DNA of 64,000 bases from Streptomyces sp. NRRL WC-3618. Its GTDB lineage: Bacteria; Actinomycetota; Actinomycetes; Streptomycetales; Streptomycetaceae. Shown in pieces: positions 8,629 through 16,599 of the stretch. The position numbers were made by a program, and so were the translations under genes. Each line of letters opens with the position of its first letter. Positions within the stretch are counted from its first letter, which is position 1. The DNA lies in the NCBI RefSeq assembly GCF_001280005.1, contig NZ_LGDW01000051.1:33985-97984 (forward strand), written 5' to 3'. A model generated the notes under the pieces. It was not told the DNA's origin. It worked only from the letters and a program-made list of their open reading frames with translations, and did not search any database.

Positions 8629-9159
8629 ATGGCTCACAGCAGTCGAAAGGACACGCGCTCCCCTTATCTCGACGGCGACCGGGACTGGCGGGACACCGCC
8701 ACTCGCTACGCCCTACTGCCCCTGCGCGTCTTCCTGGGCATCACCTTCATCTACGCCGGCCTGGACAAACTCACCGACAGCTCCTTCTTCGCCGACTCCG
8801 GATCAGGCTCCGTCGGTGATCTGATGCGTACGGTCCGTGACTCCTCCGCGATCCCTGCTCTGGTGGACCTCGCCCTCAAGAACCCCGCCGGCTTCGGCTA
8901 CGCCATCGCCTTCGGCGAGCTGGCCGTCGGCATCGGCACCCTGCTCGGACTCCTGGCCCGGCTGGTGGCGCTCGGTGGTGCGCTGATCTCCCTCAGCCTT
9001 TGGCTGACCGTGAGCTGGGCCTCCGATCCGTACTACTACGGCAACGATCTCCCCTACCTGATGGCCTGGATCCCTCTGATCCTCGCCGGCGCGTCCGTCT
9101 TCTCCGTGGACGCTGCCCTGCGGGCGCGACGGAGGCAGCGGTCCGGGGGATTGCGGTAG
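8629..9159 (+). CDS. DoxX family membrane protein
   Basis: 176 residues. The first helix after a short polar N-terminus, YALLPLRVFLGITFIYAGLDKLTD, is the DoxX hallmark (R-x-F-x-G-x-x-F-x-Y-A-G-x-x-K). Three more membrane segments follow (GFGYAIAFGELAVGIGTLLGLLARL, ALGGALISLSLWLTVSW, YLMAWIPLILAGASVF), giving the four-helix bundle expected. Members are associated with quinone-linked redox chemistry or redox homeostasis at the membrane, but this one has no redox partner beside it. The ATG at 8629 follows AGGCGG at poor spacing; the start is supported mainly by the family length. Confidence 0.88.
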   Translation: MAHSSRKDTRSPYLDGDRDWRDTATRYALLPLRVFLGITFIYAGLDKLTDSSFFADSGSGSVGDLMRTVRDSSAIPALVDLALKNPAGFGYAIAFGELAVGIGTLLGLLARLVALGGALISLSLWLTVSWASDPYYYGNDLPYLMAWIPLILAGASVFSVDAALRARRRQRSGGLR

Positions 9160-9214
9160 CAGGCGGTGGGGAGTCGGTGCGCGTGAGCGTGCCGACAGGG
9201 GGCGTTGAGCTCCG

Positions 9215-9487
9215 TCAGTTCGGTATCTCCGGGGGCCTTGACGGTGCTGCCGTATCCGTCGTGGGTCCGGTGGACGTTGCCGAGCGGCGAGCCCTTGTGC
9301 GGCGGCGTATCGCCCCGGTGAGGAGGGCCACCACGCCTGCCAGGGCCAGGCCGAACATCAGGAGCGGGAACAGCGCGAACCAGGGTGTCTCCCAGGCGCC
9401 GCCCGCGTCGCCCACGTACGTTATGCCGGCGATGGTGACGAAGATGCCCGCGATCAGCTTGCCGGGCTGGAACTCATGACGCAGCAC
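9215..9487 (-). CDS. Small membrane protein coupled to the PspC-domain gene
   Basis: 90 residues with two hydrophobic segments (LIAGIFVTIAGITYV and FALFPLLMFGLALAGVVALLTGA) and a basic, Ser/Thr-rich tail. The GTG start at 9487 lies inside the 3' end of the upstream PspC-domain gene (14-base overlap), so translation is probably coupled and the products probably work in the same membrane. No recognised domain and no assigned function. Confidence 0.7.
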   Translation of the reverse strand: MLRHEFQPGKLIAGIFVTIAGITYVGDAGGAWETPWFALFPLLMFGLALAGVVALLTGAIRRRTRARRSATSTGPTTDTAAPSRPPEIPN

Positions 9488-11000
9488 GGGTCACCTCCGC
9501 CTGTCCCAGGCCGACTCCGAGGTCGAGGTCGACCGTGCCGGTGCCGGCACCGCCGCTCGCCGGCGACAGGGTGACCTGCTTGCGCTTGCCCGGTGCGACG
9601 TCCACGTCCTGCTTGTCGTCGCCGGGCAACTGGATGTCGCCGATGCCCACTTCGATCTCCGCCTCCACCGTCACGCCCTTCGGCACGATCACTTCGATCC
9701 GGCCCACGCCCACCTCGACCGCGGTCCTCACCGTCTGCCCCTTGGCAAGGCGCAGATCGGTCAGGTCCAGCGTTGCGACGCCCGTGCCGACGTCGTATCT
9801 CGGTAGCACCTTTGTCACCGCGGTCGGTGTCCATTCTTTGCGCACCCAGTGGGTGCTGACGCCCTGGGGCAGTGCCGCCGAGCCTGCCAGCAGAGCCGCC
9901 GTGATGATCGCCAGGAAGACCGAGCCCGCTCCGGTACGGCCGAGGAACGCGCTGACCGCGATGCCGACCCCGAGCACCGTGAGGGCGCAGGCCAGGCCGG
10001 TCTGCAAGCTGGCGGCGAGTGGCTGGTCGTACCATCGCGCGGCCGTGCCGGAGAAACCGGCCAGCAGGGCCAGCAGGAAGATCCAGCCACCGATCCACCG
10101 TGGGCCGCGCGGCTTCGGCTGGCGGGGCCAGGCCTCCCGTATGTCCGGGTACCGGCCGCCGTAGTTGCCGTGGGTGATGTTGACCGCCGCCGCGATGTCC
10201 CGGTCGCGGGTGTCGTGGGGACCCCAGAGATATCCCGTACCGCCGACGTGTGTGCCGTCCTTGACGATGGGGTCACGCCACCACGAGGGGTAGGAAGAGG
10301 GGGCCGGGGGCGCCTGGGCCTCCGGGGGTGCGTCGGCGACGGCCTGGGCGGCCAGCGGGTCAGGGTCGGGGGCGCCACGGTTGCGCGACCAGTAGCCGGC
10401 GCCCGCGAGGAGGATGGACAGTATGACGGCGAAGGAGAGCACCCCGCCGTTCTTCAGCATCGTCAGGAACACACCGCAGCCGACCAGCGCGAAGAGGACG
10501 GCTGCCAGTGCCTGGCCGTCCACTCGGCCGGTGAGCAGCTTGCGAACCTCGTTCTCCTCTTCGTCGTCGTACGCCACGAACAACCAGGCGAAGCCGTAGA
10601 AGATGAGGCCGAGGCCGCCGGTCGCGGAGAGCACCGCGAGGGTGATCCGAAAGATCACCGGGTCCATGTCGCAGGTCCGCCCGAGCCCGGCGCACACTCC
10701 GCCCAGCATCTTCTGCCGCCGGTCGCGCTGGAACCGGGCCGGCAACTGCTCGTCGGTCATGGCGGTCGTGGAAGTCGAGGAAGTCGTGGCGGATGGTGCG
10801 GACGGGCGGGGAGTTGCGTGTGCTCTCGCTCCCGTGTCCGTTGGTGCGCCCGCGTCCGTGTGCTCGGGCGCGCGCGGTTCCCCTTTCTCCGTGGGCGGGG
10901 TCGCCGCGGCGGGTGCGGCATCCTGCGGCCCGGCGCCCTGGGTGGGGCGCGGGCCGGAGCCGGGTCCCGGACCCGTCGCGGCGTGTGCGTGATCTGTCAT
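9474..11000 (-). CDS. PspC-domain membrane protein with C-terminal beta-solenoid-like domain
   Basis: 508 residues. After a long Ala/Thr/Pro-rich cytoplasmic N-terminus (1-80) comes a PspC domain: RFQRDRRQKMLGGVCAGLGRTCDMDPVIFRITLAVLSATGGLGLIFYGFAWLFV, typical of stress-response PspC proteins. Further hydrophobic segments follow, and the last 100 residues form a repetitive beta-rich region (VGRIEVIVPKGVTVEAEIEVGIGDIQLPG) like the LiaF/DUF2154 domain of envelope-stress sensors. It diverges from the PspC-histidine kinase gene 180 bases away, so the two probably form one envelope-stress module. ATG at 11000 chosen; longer in-frame extension lacks PspC-family similarity. Confidence 0.85.
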   Translation of the reverse strand: MTDHAHAATGPGPGSGPRPTQGAGPQDAAPAAATPPTEKGEPRAPEHTDAGAPTDTGARAHATPRPSAPSATTSSTSTTAMTDEQLPARFQRDRRQKMLGGVCAGLGRTCDMDPVIFRITLAVLSATGGLGLIFYGFAWLFVAYDDEEENEVRKLLTGRVDGQALAAVLFALVGCGVFLTMLKNGGVLSFAVILSILLAGAGYWSRNRGAPDPDPLAAQAVADAPPEAQAPPAPSSYPSWWRDPIVKDGTHVGGTGYLWGPHDTRDRDIAAAVNITHGNYGGRYPDIREAWPRQPKPRGPRWIGGWIFLLALLAGFSGTAARWYDQPLAASLQTGLACALTVLGVGIAVSAFLGRTGAGSVFLAIITAALLAGSAALPQGVSTHWVRKEWTPTAVTKVLPRYDVGTGVATLDLTDLRLAKGQTVRTAVEVGVGRIEVIVPKGVTVEAEIEVGIGDIQLPGDDKQDVDVAPGKRKQVTLSPASGGAGTGTVDLDLGVGLGQAEVTRAAS

Positions 11001-11179
11001 GCGTCCATGGTGGCGCGTGAGACGGCCCGGCGGCAGTCGGAATGACCCTGGGCGAACCCTGATATCGGCCCTGAGACGGGGCGGGGGAAGCGTTCGACGG
11101 CAGGTCGGCCCGAAGATCAGGGGAGTCTCGGGGGCGGACCCTGATGCCCGGGCCCGCCGGGCGTGTGAACATCGATGGC

Positions 11180-12472
11180 ATGCCGGAAGCCGCTGCGTTG
11201 CCACTCGTCGAACCGCGGCCCTCGCGCAAGCTCTACCGCAGCAGCGACGGACGCTGGCTCGGAGGCGTGGCGCGAGGGCTCGCCGGGCATCTCGGGCTGC
11301 CTGTGATCTGGCTGCGCCTCATGTTCGTCGGCCTGTTCATGGCGGACGGACTCGGTGCGCTGCTGTATGCGGCCTTCTGGTTCTTCGTTCCGCTCGGTGT
11401 CGGCGGCGTCGACGCCCAGCGGCCCCCGTCCCTCGTCAGTGCCGAGACCGCGCCCGACGGCCGTCGCAGACTCGTCGCCCGTAAGCCGGACAAGGGGCAG
11501 ATGGTCGCCCTGCTCCTCATGGTCGTGGTGGCCATGGTCTTCGTCGGCAACGTGAATCTCGGCGGGGGCGCCAAGGCCTATCTGTTCCCGATCGTGCTCG
11601 TCGCCGCCGGCGTCGCCCTGGTCTGGCGCCAGGCGGACAACGCACGGCGGGCCCGCTGGATGGAGGTCGGCGGTCGCCGGCGCACCCTCACCCTCCTCCG
11701 TACCGCGGCCGGCGTCCTGCTGGTCACGGCGGGTGTCTCCGGCGTGTTCGTCCTACAGGGATCCGCCGCCCACCTCGGCTCGGTGCTGCAGGCCGCGCTC
11801 GCGGTGCTGGTCGGGATCGCTCTGCTGGCCGGTCCGTATCTCGTCCGGATGACCCAGGACCTCTCCGAGGAGCGCCTGATGCGCATTCGCGCACAGGAAC
11901 GCGCGGAGGTCGCCGCTCATGTGCACGACTCGGTGCTGCACACCCTGACGCTGATCCAGCGCAACGCGGAGAGCGCGAACGAGGTGCGTCGTCTCGCCCG
12001 CGCCCAGGAGCGCGAACTGCGCAACTGGCTCTACAAACCGGAGGGCACCGGTAAGGAGGAGGCCGACGAACCCGGCACCCTCGCCGAGGCGGTGCGACGC
12101 AGCGCGGCCGAGGTCGAGGACAAGCACGGCGTCCCTATAGAGGTCGTGGTCGTCGGTGACTGCCCGCTCGACGACAGAACGGGCGCACAGATGCAGGCCG
12201 CGCGGGAAGCGATGGTGAACGCCGCCAAGTACGGTGGCGAGGGCGGCGCGGTGCAGGTCTACGCCGAGGTCGAGGGCAGGACGGTCTTCGTGTCCGTCCG
12301 GGACCGTGGACCCGGCTTCGACTTCGACTCGATACCCGCCGACCGCATGGGCGTCAGAGAATCGATCATCGGCCGTATGGAGCGCAACGGAGGTACGGCG
12401 CGGCTGCGCGCGGTACCGGACGGCGGCACGGAGGTCGAGCTGGAGATGGAGAGGGCGGAGAGCACGTCATGA
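11180..12472 (+). CDS. PspC-domain sensor histidine kinase
   Basis: 430 residues from the ATG at 11180 (an upstream ATG at 11144 and GTG at 11165 are also in frame). An N-terminal PspC domain (KLYRSSDGRWLGGVARGLAGHLGLPVIWLRLMFVGLFM) is followed by several membrane segments, then a kinase core of the NarX/DesK class: phospho-acceptor His in AEVAAHVHDSVLHTLTLIQRN, N-box AAREAMVNAAKYGG and G-box RDRGPGFDFDSIPADRMGVRESIIGRM. Family knowledge: the PspC part senses membrane state and the HATPase phosphorylates the response regulator encoded immediately downstream, whose start overlaps this stop codon by 4 bases. Confidence 0.93.
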   Translation: MPEAAALPLVEPRPSRKLYRSSDGRWLGGVARGLAGHLGLPVIWLRLMFVGLFMADGLGALLYAAFWFFVPLGVGGVDAQRPPSLVSAETAPDGRRRLVARKPDKGQMVALLLMVVVAMVFVGNVNLGGGAKAYLFPIVLVAAGVALVWRQADNARRARWMEVGGRRRTLTLLRTAAGVLLVTAGVSGVFVLQGSAAHLGSVLQAALAVLVGIALLAGPYLVRMTQDLSEERLMRIRAQERAEVAAHVHDSVLHTLTLIQRNAESANEVRRLARAQERELRNWLYKPEGTGKEEADEPGTLAEAVRRSAAEVEDKHGVPIEVVVVGDCPLDDRTGAQMQAAREAMVNAAKYGGEGGAVQVYAEVEGRTVFVSVRDRGPGFDFDSIPADRMGVRESIIGRMERNGGTARLRAVPDGGTEVELEMERAESTS

Positions 12473-13284
12473 GCGAGGCGCACGGGGAGAACAGGCAGAC
12501 CGAACCGGCCGGTTCGGCGGAGTCGGACGGACAGGCCGCGGTTTCCGGACCGACGGCGTCTGCTGAGTCCGCACAGGCAGGCGGGTCTGCCGCCGACGGC
12601 GGCGGCAGTGGGGACGCGAGCGGGCGGCGGGTGCGTGTGGTTCTCGTCGACGATCACCGTATGTTCCGGACGGGTGTTCAGGCCGAGATCGGGCAGACCG
12701 AGCGAACCGGCGTCGAGGTGGTCGGCGAGGCCGCCGATGTCGACCAGGCGGTCACCGTCATCACCGCCACCCGGCCCGAGGTGGTCCTCCTCGACGTCCA
12801 TCTGCCGGGCGGGGGTGGCGTCGAAGTCCTGCGCCGTTGCGCCCCGTTGATGGGCGACGCCGAGCGGCCGGTGCGCTTCCTGGCGCTGTCCGTCTCGGAT
12901 GCCGCGGAGGACGTCATCGGCGTGATCCGTGGCGGCGCACGCGGATACGTGACGAAGACGATCACGGGCGTTGACCTCGTCGACTCTGTTTTCCGCGTCC
13001 AGGACGGCGACGCCGTCTTCTCGCCGCGGCTCGCCGGGTTCGTTCTGGACGCTTTCGCGTCCACGGACGCCCCGCCGGTGGACGAGGACCTCGACCGCCT
13101 CACTCAGCGCGAGCGGGAGGTGCTGCGGCTGATCGCCCGGGGGTACGCGTACAAGGAGATCGCCAAGCAGCTCTTCATCTCCGTGAAGACGGTGGAGTCG
13201 CATGTGTCGGCGGTTCTCAGGAAGCTGCAGTTGTCCAACCGGCACGAGCTGACGCGGTGGGCCACGGCACGGCGCCTCGTCTAG
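12469..13284 (+). CDS. NarL/LuxR-family response regulator, partner of the PspC kinase
   Basis: 271 residues. Residues 1-47 form an unusual acidic Ser/Gly/Ala-rich extension. The receiver domain begins RVRVVLVDDHRMFRTGV (acidic pocket DD) and has the phospho-acceptor Asp in VVLLDVHLPGGGGV and the switch Lys in GYVTKTI. The C-terminal LuxR HTH reads LTQREREVLRLIARGYAYKEIAKQLFISVKTVESHVSAVLRKL. The ATG overlaps the kinase stop (ATGA), so the pair is translationally coupled. Likely targets are the divergent PspC gene and its own operon, but no binding site could be assigned. Confidence 0.94.
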   Translation: MSEAHGENRQTEPAGSAESDGQAAVSGPTASAESAQAGGSAADGGGSGDASGRRVRVVLVDDHRMFRTGVQAEIGQTERTGVEVVGEAADVDQAVTVITATRPEVVLLDVHLPGGGGVEVLRRCAPLMGDAERPVRFLALSVSDAAEDVIGVIRGGARGYVTKTITGVDLVDSVFRVQDGDAVFSPRLAGFVLDAFASTDAPPVDEDLDRLTQREREVLRLIARGYAYKEIAKQLFISVKTVESHVSAVLRKLQLSNRHELTRWATARRLV

Positions 13285-13299
13285 CGGGTTCGCCCGCTC

Positions 13300-14427
13300 T
13301 CACACCACCCTGGTGGCGCCCGCGAACGGCATCTCGTTCAGAGGTGCCACGCGTACCGGCGCCGACGGGTTGGGGGCGTGGATCATCTGGCCGTGTCCCA
13401 CGTAGATGCCCACATGACTGATGCCCGAGTAGAAGAACACCAGGTCGCCGGGGAGGAGTTCGGACTGTGAGACGCGCTGGCCGGCGTTGATCTGGGCGTA
13501 GGTCGTGCGGGGCAGGGAGATGCCCGCGTTGCGGTACGCGGCCTGGATGAGGCCCGAGCAGTCGAAGGCGTCCGGGCCGGTGGCGCCCCACACGTAGGGG
13601 CTGCCGAGCTTCTGGTAGGCGTAGGAAACGGCCGCCGCAGCACGCGAGTTGGGTGCCGCGGCCACGCTGGTGGTCCCGGCGGGCCCGGACACCCCGGGGG
13701 CGTCGGCGACGCCGGCTGATCCCAGGCCCTCCCGCGCACTCCCCGACGACCGCGACGCGTGCCCAACGCCCCAGCCCGTGCCGTGGCTTCTGCCGTCCGC
13801 CGTGAGCCGGGTGCGGTCCTCCGTGCTCAGGTGGGACAGCAGTTGGCGTGCCTCGCCCAGCTTTCCCGTCACGGTCTGCTTGTGGTGGTTCAGCTCGGCC
13901 TGACGGGACTGGAGGGTGGTCAGTTCGACCTGGGCGGCCCCGCGCAGCTGCTCGATCTCCCGCAGCTGCTTGCGTACGCGGGCCACGTTCGACGCCTGTC
14001 TGCTGCCTGCCCGCTCGGCGAAGGCGGCGCCGTCCAGATAGCCGTCGGGATCGTCGGAGAGGGCGAGTCGCAGTGCGGGATCGAGGCCGCCGGAGCGGTA
14101 CTGCGCCGCCGCCATCGAACCCAGCCCCTCGCGAGCCGAGTTGAGCCGCTCCTCCTTGCGCGCCGCCTCGTCCCGCAGGCCGTCCAGCCGTCGCTCCGCC
14201 CGCTCGGCCTTCTCCTTCGAGCCGTTGTACTTCTCGGTGGCGACCTCCGCCTCCTCGTACAGCTTGTTCACCTTGGCTTGGACCTGCGCCGGTGTCAGTT
14301 GTGGTTCGGCGTATCCGATGCCGTCGAAGCCGGTCGCCGTCGCGGCGCCCGCGAGGGCGATCGTCGCGGCGGTGCGGGCCGTATTGCCGTTGAGCGAGCG
14401 CTGTCGGGGCTTGCGGTGCGCTGCCAC
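13300..14427 (-). CDS. Secreted NlpC/P60 peptidoglycan hydrolase (paralogue 1)
   Basis: 375 residues from GTG at 14427 (GAAAGGA lies upstream at long spacing; the longer frame extension is not conserved-looking). An Arg/Lys-rich N-terminus and hydrophobic stretch (TARTAATIALAGAATATGF) form a long signal peptide. Residues about 45-215 are a coiled-coil (AQVQAKVNKLYEEAEVATEKYNGSKEKAERAERRLDGL...). The C-terminal NlpC/P60 domain has catalytic Cys in DAFDCSGLIQAAYR, His in SHVGIYVGH and the third residue His in MIHAPNP. It would cleave D-Glu-mDAP bonds in stem peptides, like RipA-type enzymes. A close paralogue lies 490 bases upstream. No c-di-AMP riboswitch precedes this copy. Confidence 0.94.
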   Translation of the reverse strand: MAAHRKPRQRSLNGNTARTAATIALAGAATATGFDGIGYAEPQLTPAQVQAKVNKLYEEAEVATEKYNGSKEKAERAERRLDGLRDEAARKEERLNSAREGLGSMAAAQYRSGGLDPALRLALSDDPDGYLDGAAFAERAGSRQASNVARVRKQLREIEQLRGAAQVELTTLQSRQAELNHHKQTVTGKLGEARQLLSHLSTEDRTRLTADGRSHGTGWGVGHASRSSGSAREGLGSAGVADAPGVSGPAGTTSVAAAPNSRAAAAVSYAYQKLGSPYVWGATGPDAFDCSGLIQAAYRNAGISLPRTTYAQINAGQRVSQSELLPGDLVFFYSGISHVGIYVGHGQMIHAPNPSAPVRVAPLNEMPFAGATRVV

Positions 14428-14919
14428 CGGGGCGTCACGTCCTTTCGTACGACCGCCACTGCGACGACCGCCGGACGGCTGCCTGGGAAGCGGACCCAGG
14501 AGGGCGGTTGCGCGTCCGGCGACGGTCCGCACAGGGGGAGCGGTCCGCCGCCGGACTTTCTCGGCGGTGGTGTCCGACTGCCGCCCCTGGCCCGGGCGGC
14601 GGTGGGGAGCCGGCCACCTGGAGGAGGACGCTAAACCTGAGTGCGGTGCGGGGGTAACGGGATGTACGGAACTGGCGTGAGCCGACCGCCGGGTGACCGC
14701 ATACGACTGTGATCCAGTTCCGGCGCCGCTGTCTTCGCGCAAACGCCTGACCGATGCCGAGGTTTACGGGGCGGGTGGGGGTGACAGGGTGCTATGGGGT
14801 GCATATATGCGAGGCCCCCTTCTCCCTCGCGTCCTCCCTCCCGGCCGCCGTGCGCACGACGGGCACCGAGCGCCTCGCGAAGGCCGTGCCGTCAACCCGG
14901 TGTACCTGGTGGGTGTGCT
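14428..14919. other. Intergenic region between the two NlpC/P60 genes
   Basis: 492 bases. It must carry the terminator of the riboswitch-controlled paralogue and the promoter of the downstream one. The conserved GGGACCCA and GGGGTGAA blocks of a ydaO riboswitch are absent. One AT-rich stretch (gcatatatgc at about 14800-14809, a palindrome) stands out from the GC-rich surroundings. Confidence 0.45.
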
Positions 14920-16122
14920 TCAGGCCGGGCGCACCACGCTGTGGATCGTCGACTCGCCGTCGTAGAAGATCGATTCCTCGCGGACGTACGCACCCGGCTT
15001 CGGCGCGTGGATCATCATGCCGTTGCCGATGTAGAGGCCGACGTGGCTGATGTCGTCGTAGAAGAAGACCAGGTCACCGGGCTGGATGTCGGAGAGGGAG
15101 ACCGTCGTGCCCGCGTTCACCTGGTCGTAGGTGGTGCGCGGGAGGGTGACTCCGGCGGCCCGCCAGGCGGCCTGAGTGAGACCCGAACAGTCGTACGAGT
15201 CGGGGCCGGCCGCGCCCCAGACGTACGGCTTGCCGACCTGCGCGCGTGCGAAAGCCAGGGCCTTGTCGGCCTTGGTGGCGTACGAGGAGGCGGGGACCGT
15301 CGTCGCCGGCGTCTGTGCGGCGCTGCTGCCCGCCGACGGCTGCGCCGCCGCCGTGGCCGCCGCTTCCTGTCGGCGCTGCTCGGCCTCCTGCTGCTGCCGG
15401 GCGAGTTCCTCTGCCTGGCGGCGCGCCTCCGCCTGCTTCTCCCGCTCGATCGCCGCGAGGCGCAGCTTCTCCTCGGTGGTGAGGCGGGAGAGCAGCCGGC
15501 GGGCCTCCACGAGCTTCGTCTGCACGGCGGTCTTGGTGATCTGGAGTTCGTCCTGGGAGTGCGTGAGCGACTCGAGGCTCACGGAGGCCTCCTGGCGCTT
15601 CCGCGTCGTCTCGGCCTGCTCGGTGAGGTAGTCGTCGACCGCGTCCTTCTGGCGGGCGGTCAGGCGGTCCATCAGCTGGTTCTGGTCGAAGTAGTCCTGT
15701 GGGTCGTCCGCGAGCAGGAACGTCGCCGTGTCCGGAGCGGCGGACCCGGTGCGGTACTGGGCCGCGGCGAAGGATCCCAGCTTCTCGCGCGCGTTGTTGA
15801 GCTTCTGGGCGCGCTGGGCCACATCCTCCATCAGAGCGTCGACTCGTCCCCGCTGCTTGGAGGTCTTCTCCTTGGCGGCGTTGTACTTGTCGGTGGCGGA
15901 CTCGGCCTGGCGGTACAGGTCGCCGACCTTCGCCTCGACCTCCTCCATGCTCGGCTTGTCGTCGGACGAGGGAACCGGGGGTGTGGAGGGAGCCGTGGGT
16001 GCGGCGTTGGCGGTCTGGGAGAGCAGGGCCACGGAGGTCAGGGCCGCCGTGGCGAAGGCGGGGGTCCGTAGGCCTGCTACGCGCGTTCCCGTAGGGCGCG
16101 ACTTGCGGTGCGACGACGCCAA
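14920..16122 (-). CDS. Secreted NlpC/P60 peptidoglycan hydrolase (paralogue 2, c-di-AMP riboswitch controlled)
   Basis: 400 residues from TTG at 16122, which has AAGGAG nine bases upstream. Signal peptide: basic SSHRKSRPTGTR then hydrophobic TPAFATAALTSVALLSQTANA. Coiled-coil of about 180 residues (VEAKVGDLYRQAESATDKYNAAKEK...) with a long Glu/Arg/Gln-rich charged helix. The C-terminal NlpC/P60 domain has Cys in DSYDCSGLTQAAWR, His in SHVGLYIGN and His in MMIHAPKPGA. It resembles paralogue 1 over most of its length, so the two arose by duplication. The leader is a ydaO-type riboswitch, linking expression to c-di-AMP, as described for streptomycete cell-wall hydrolases such as RpfA. Confidence 0.95.
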   Translation of the reverse strand: MASSHRKSRPTGTRVAGLRTPAFATAALTSVALLSQTANAAPTAPSTPPVPSSDDKPSMEEVEAKVGDLYRQAESATDKYNAAKEKTSKQRGRVDALMEDVAQRAQKLNNAREKLGSFAAAQYRTGSAAPDTATFLLADDPQDYFDQNQLMDRLTARQKDAVDDYLTEQAETTRKRQEASVSLESLTHSQDELQITKTAVQTKLVEARRLLSRLTTEEKLRLAAIEREKQAEARRQAEELARQQQEAEQRRQEAAATAAAQPSAGSSAAQTPATTVPASSYATKADKALAFARAQVGKPYVWGAAGPDSYDCSGLTQAAWRAAGVTLPRTTYDQVNAGTTVSLSDIQPGDLVFFYDDISHVGLYIGNGMMIHAPKPGAYVREESIFYDGESTIHSVVRPA

Positions 16123-16599
16123 GGGAGGCGACTCCTTCCACGTTCCGCCTACCGGGTTAGCTGTCGGGTTCGGGCGGGTGGTTCGGAAGGTTTGCCCTAC
16201 GGTCCATGCCCTGGACGGCAATTGGACCGATTCACCCCAAATGCTCGGTGGGTCCCCGGCTCCTGCCGCACAGGGCGGCACGATCGGACTCGGCGGAGGC
16301 CGCGCGGCCCGGCGATGTTCGCCGGTGGAGATCGAGCGGCCTTACGGCACGCTAACCAAAAGGTGTGGCTCCTGTGAAGGTTGGTGCCCGCTATGCCCGA
16401 TACGTTTTTGTGACCTCAGCCCTAAACATGGCTCTGTGTGGTCGATCGGGAATCGTTCGTGGTGATTATTGATGAATCATTCGGTTAACGTCGATTTGAT
16501 CCCATCGTCCGTCGAGATCCGGTCGGCCGGTGCGGATGCCGGGGGATGTTTTCGGGGTGGGGCCGGGCTGTCAGTGGGGAGGCCTAGACTCGGAGAGCG
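16123..16599. other. Divergent region between NlpC/P60 paralogue 2 and pcrA
   Basis: 477 bases without a gene. The left part is the c-di-AMP riboswitch leader (listed separately). The middle (16380-16500) is comparatively AT-rich and should carry both promoters. TAGACT at 16585-16590 lies just before the pcrA start and GGAGAG at 16592-16597 is its ribosome-binding site. Confidence 0.5.
16146..16300 (-). ncRNA. ydaO-yuaA c-di-AMP riboswitch
   Basis: Read on the minus strand, the leader of the NlpC/P60 gene contains, in order, the conserved aptamer blocks CAGGAGCCGGGGACCCACCGA, GGGGTGAATCGG, CCGTAGGG, CCGCCCGAACCCGACAGC and TAACCCGGTAGGCGG. These match the ydaO/yuaA class (c-di-AMP) in sequence, order and spacing, and the class is known upstream of Streptomyces cell-wall hydrolase genes. 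c-di-AMP binding normally turns the gene off. The 5' boundary is approximate. Confidence 0.93.

Noticed and set aside
6784-8637. 617-residue minus-strand ORF over the membrane protein at 6994
   Set aside because: Antisense of a gene with clear membrane segments; composition is His/Arg/Pro-rich without a domain.
13759-14634. ydaO riboswitch in front of NlpC/P60 paralogue 1
   Set aside because: The GGGACCCA and GGGGTGAA blocks are absent from the 490 bases upstream of it; only paralogue 2 has the riboswitch.
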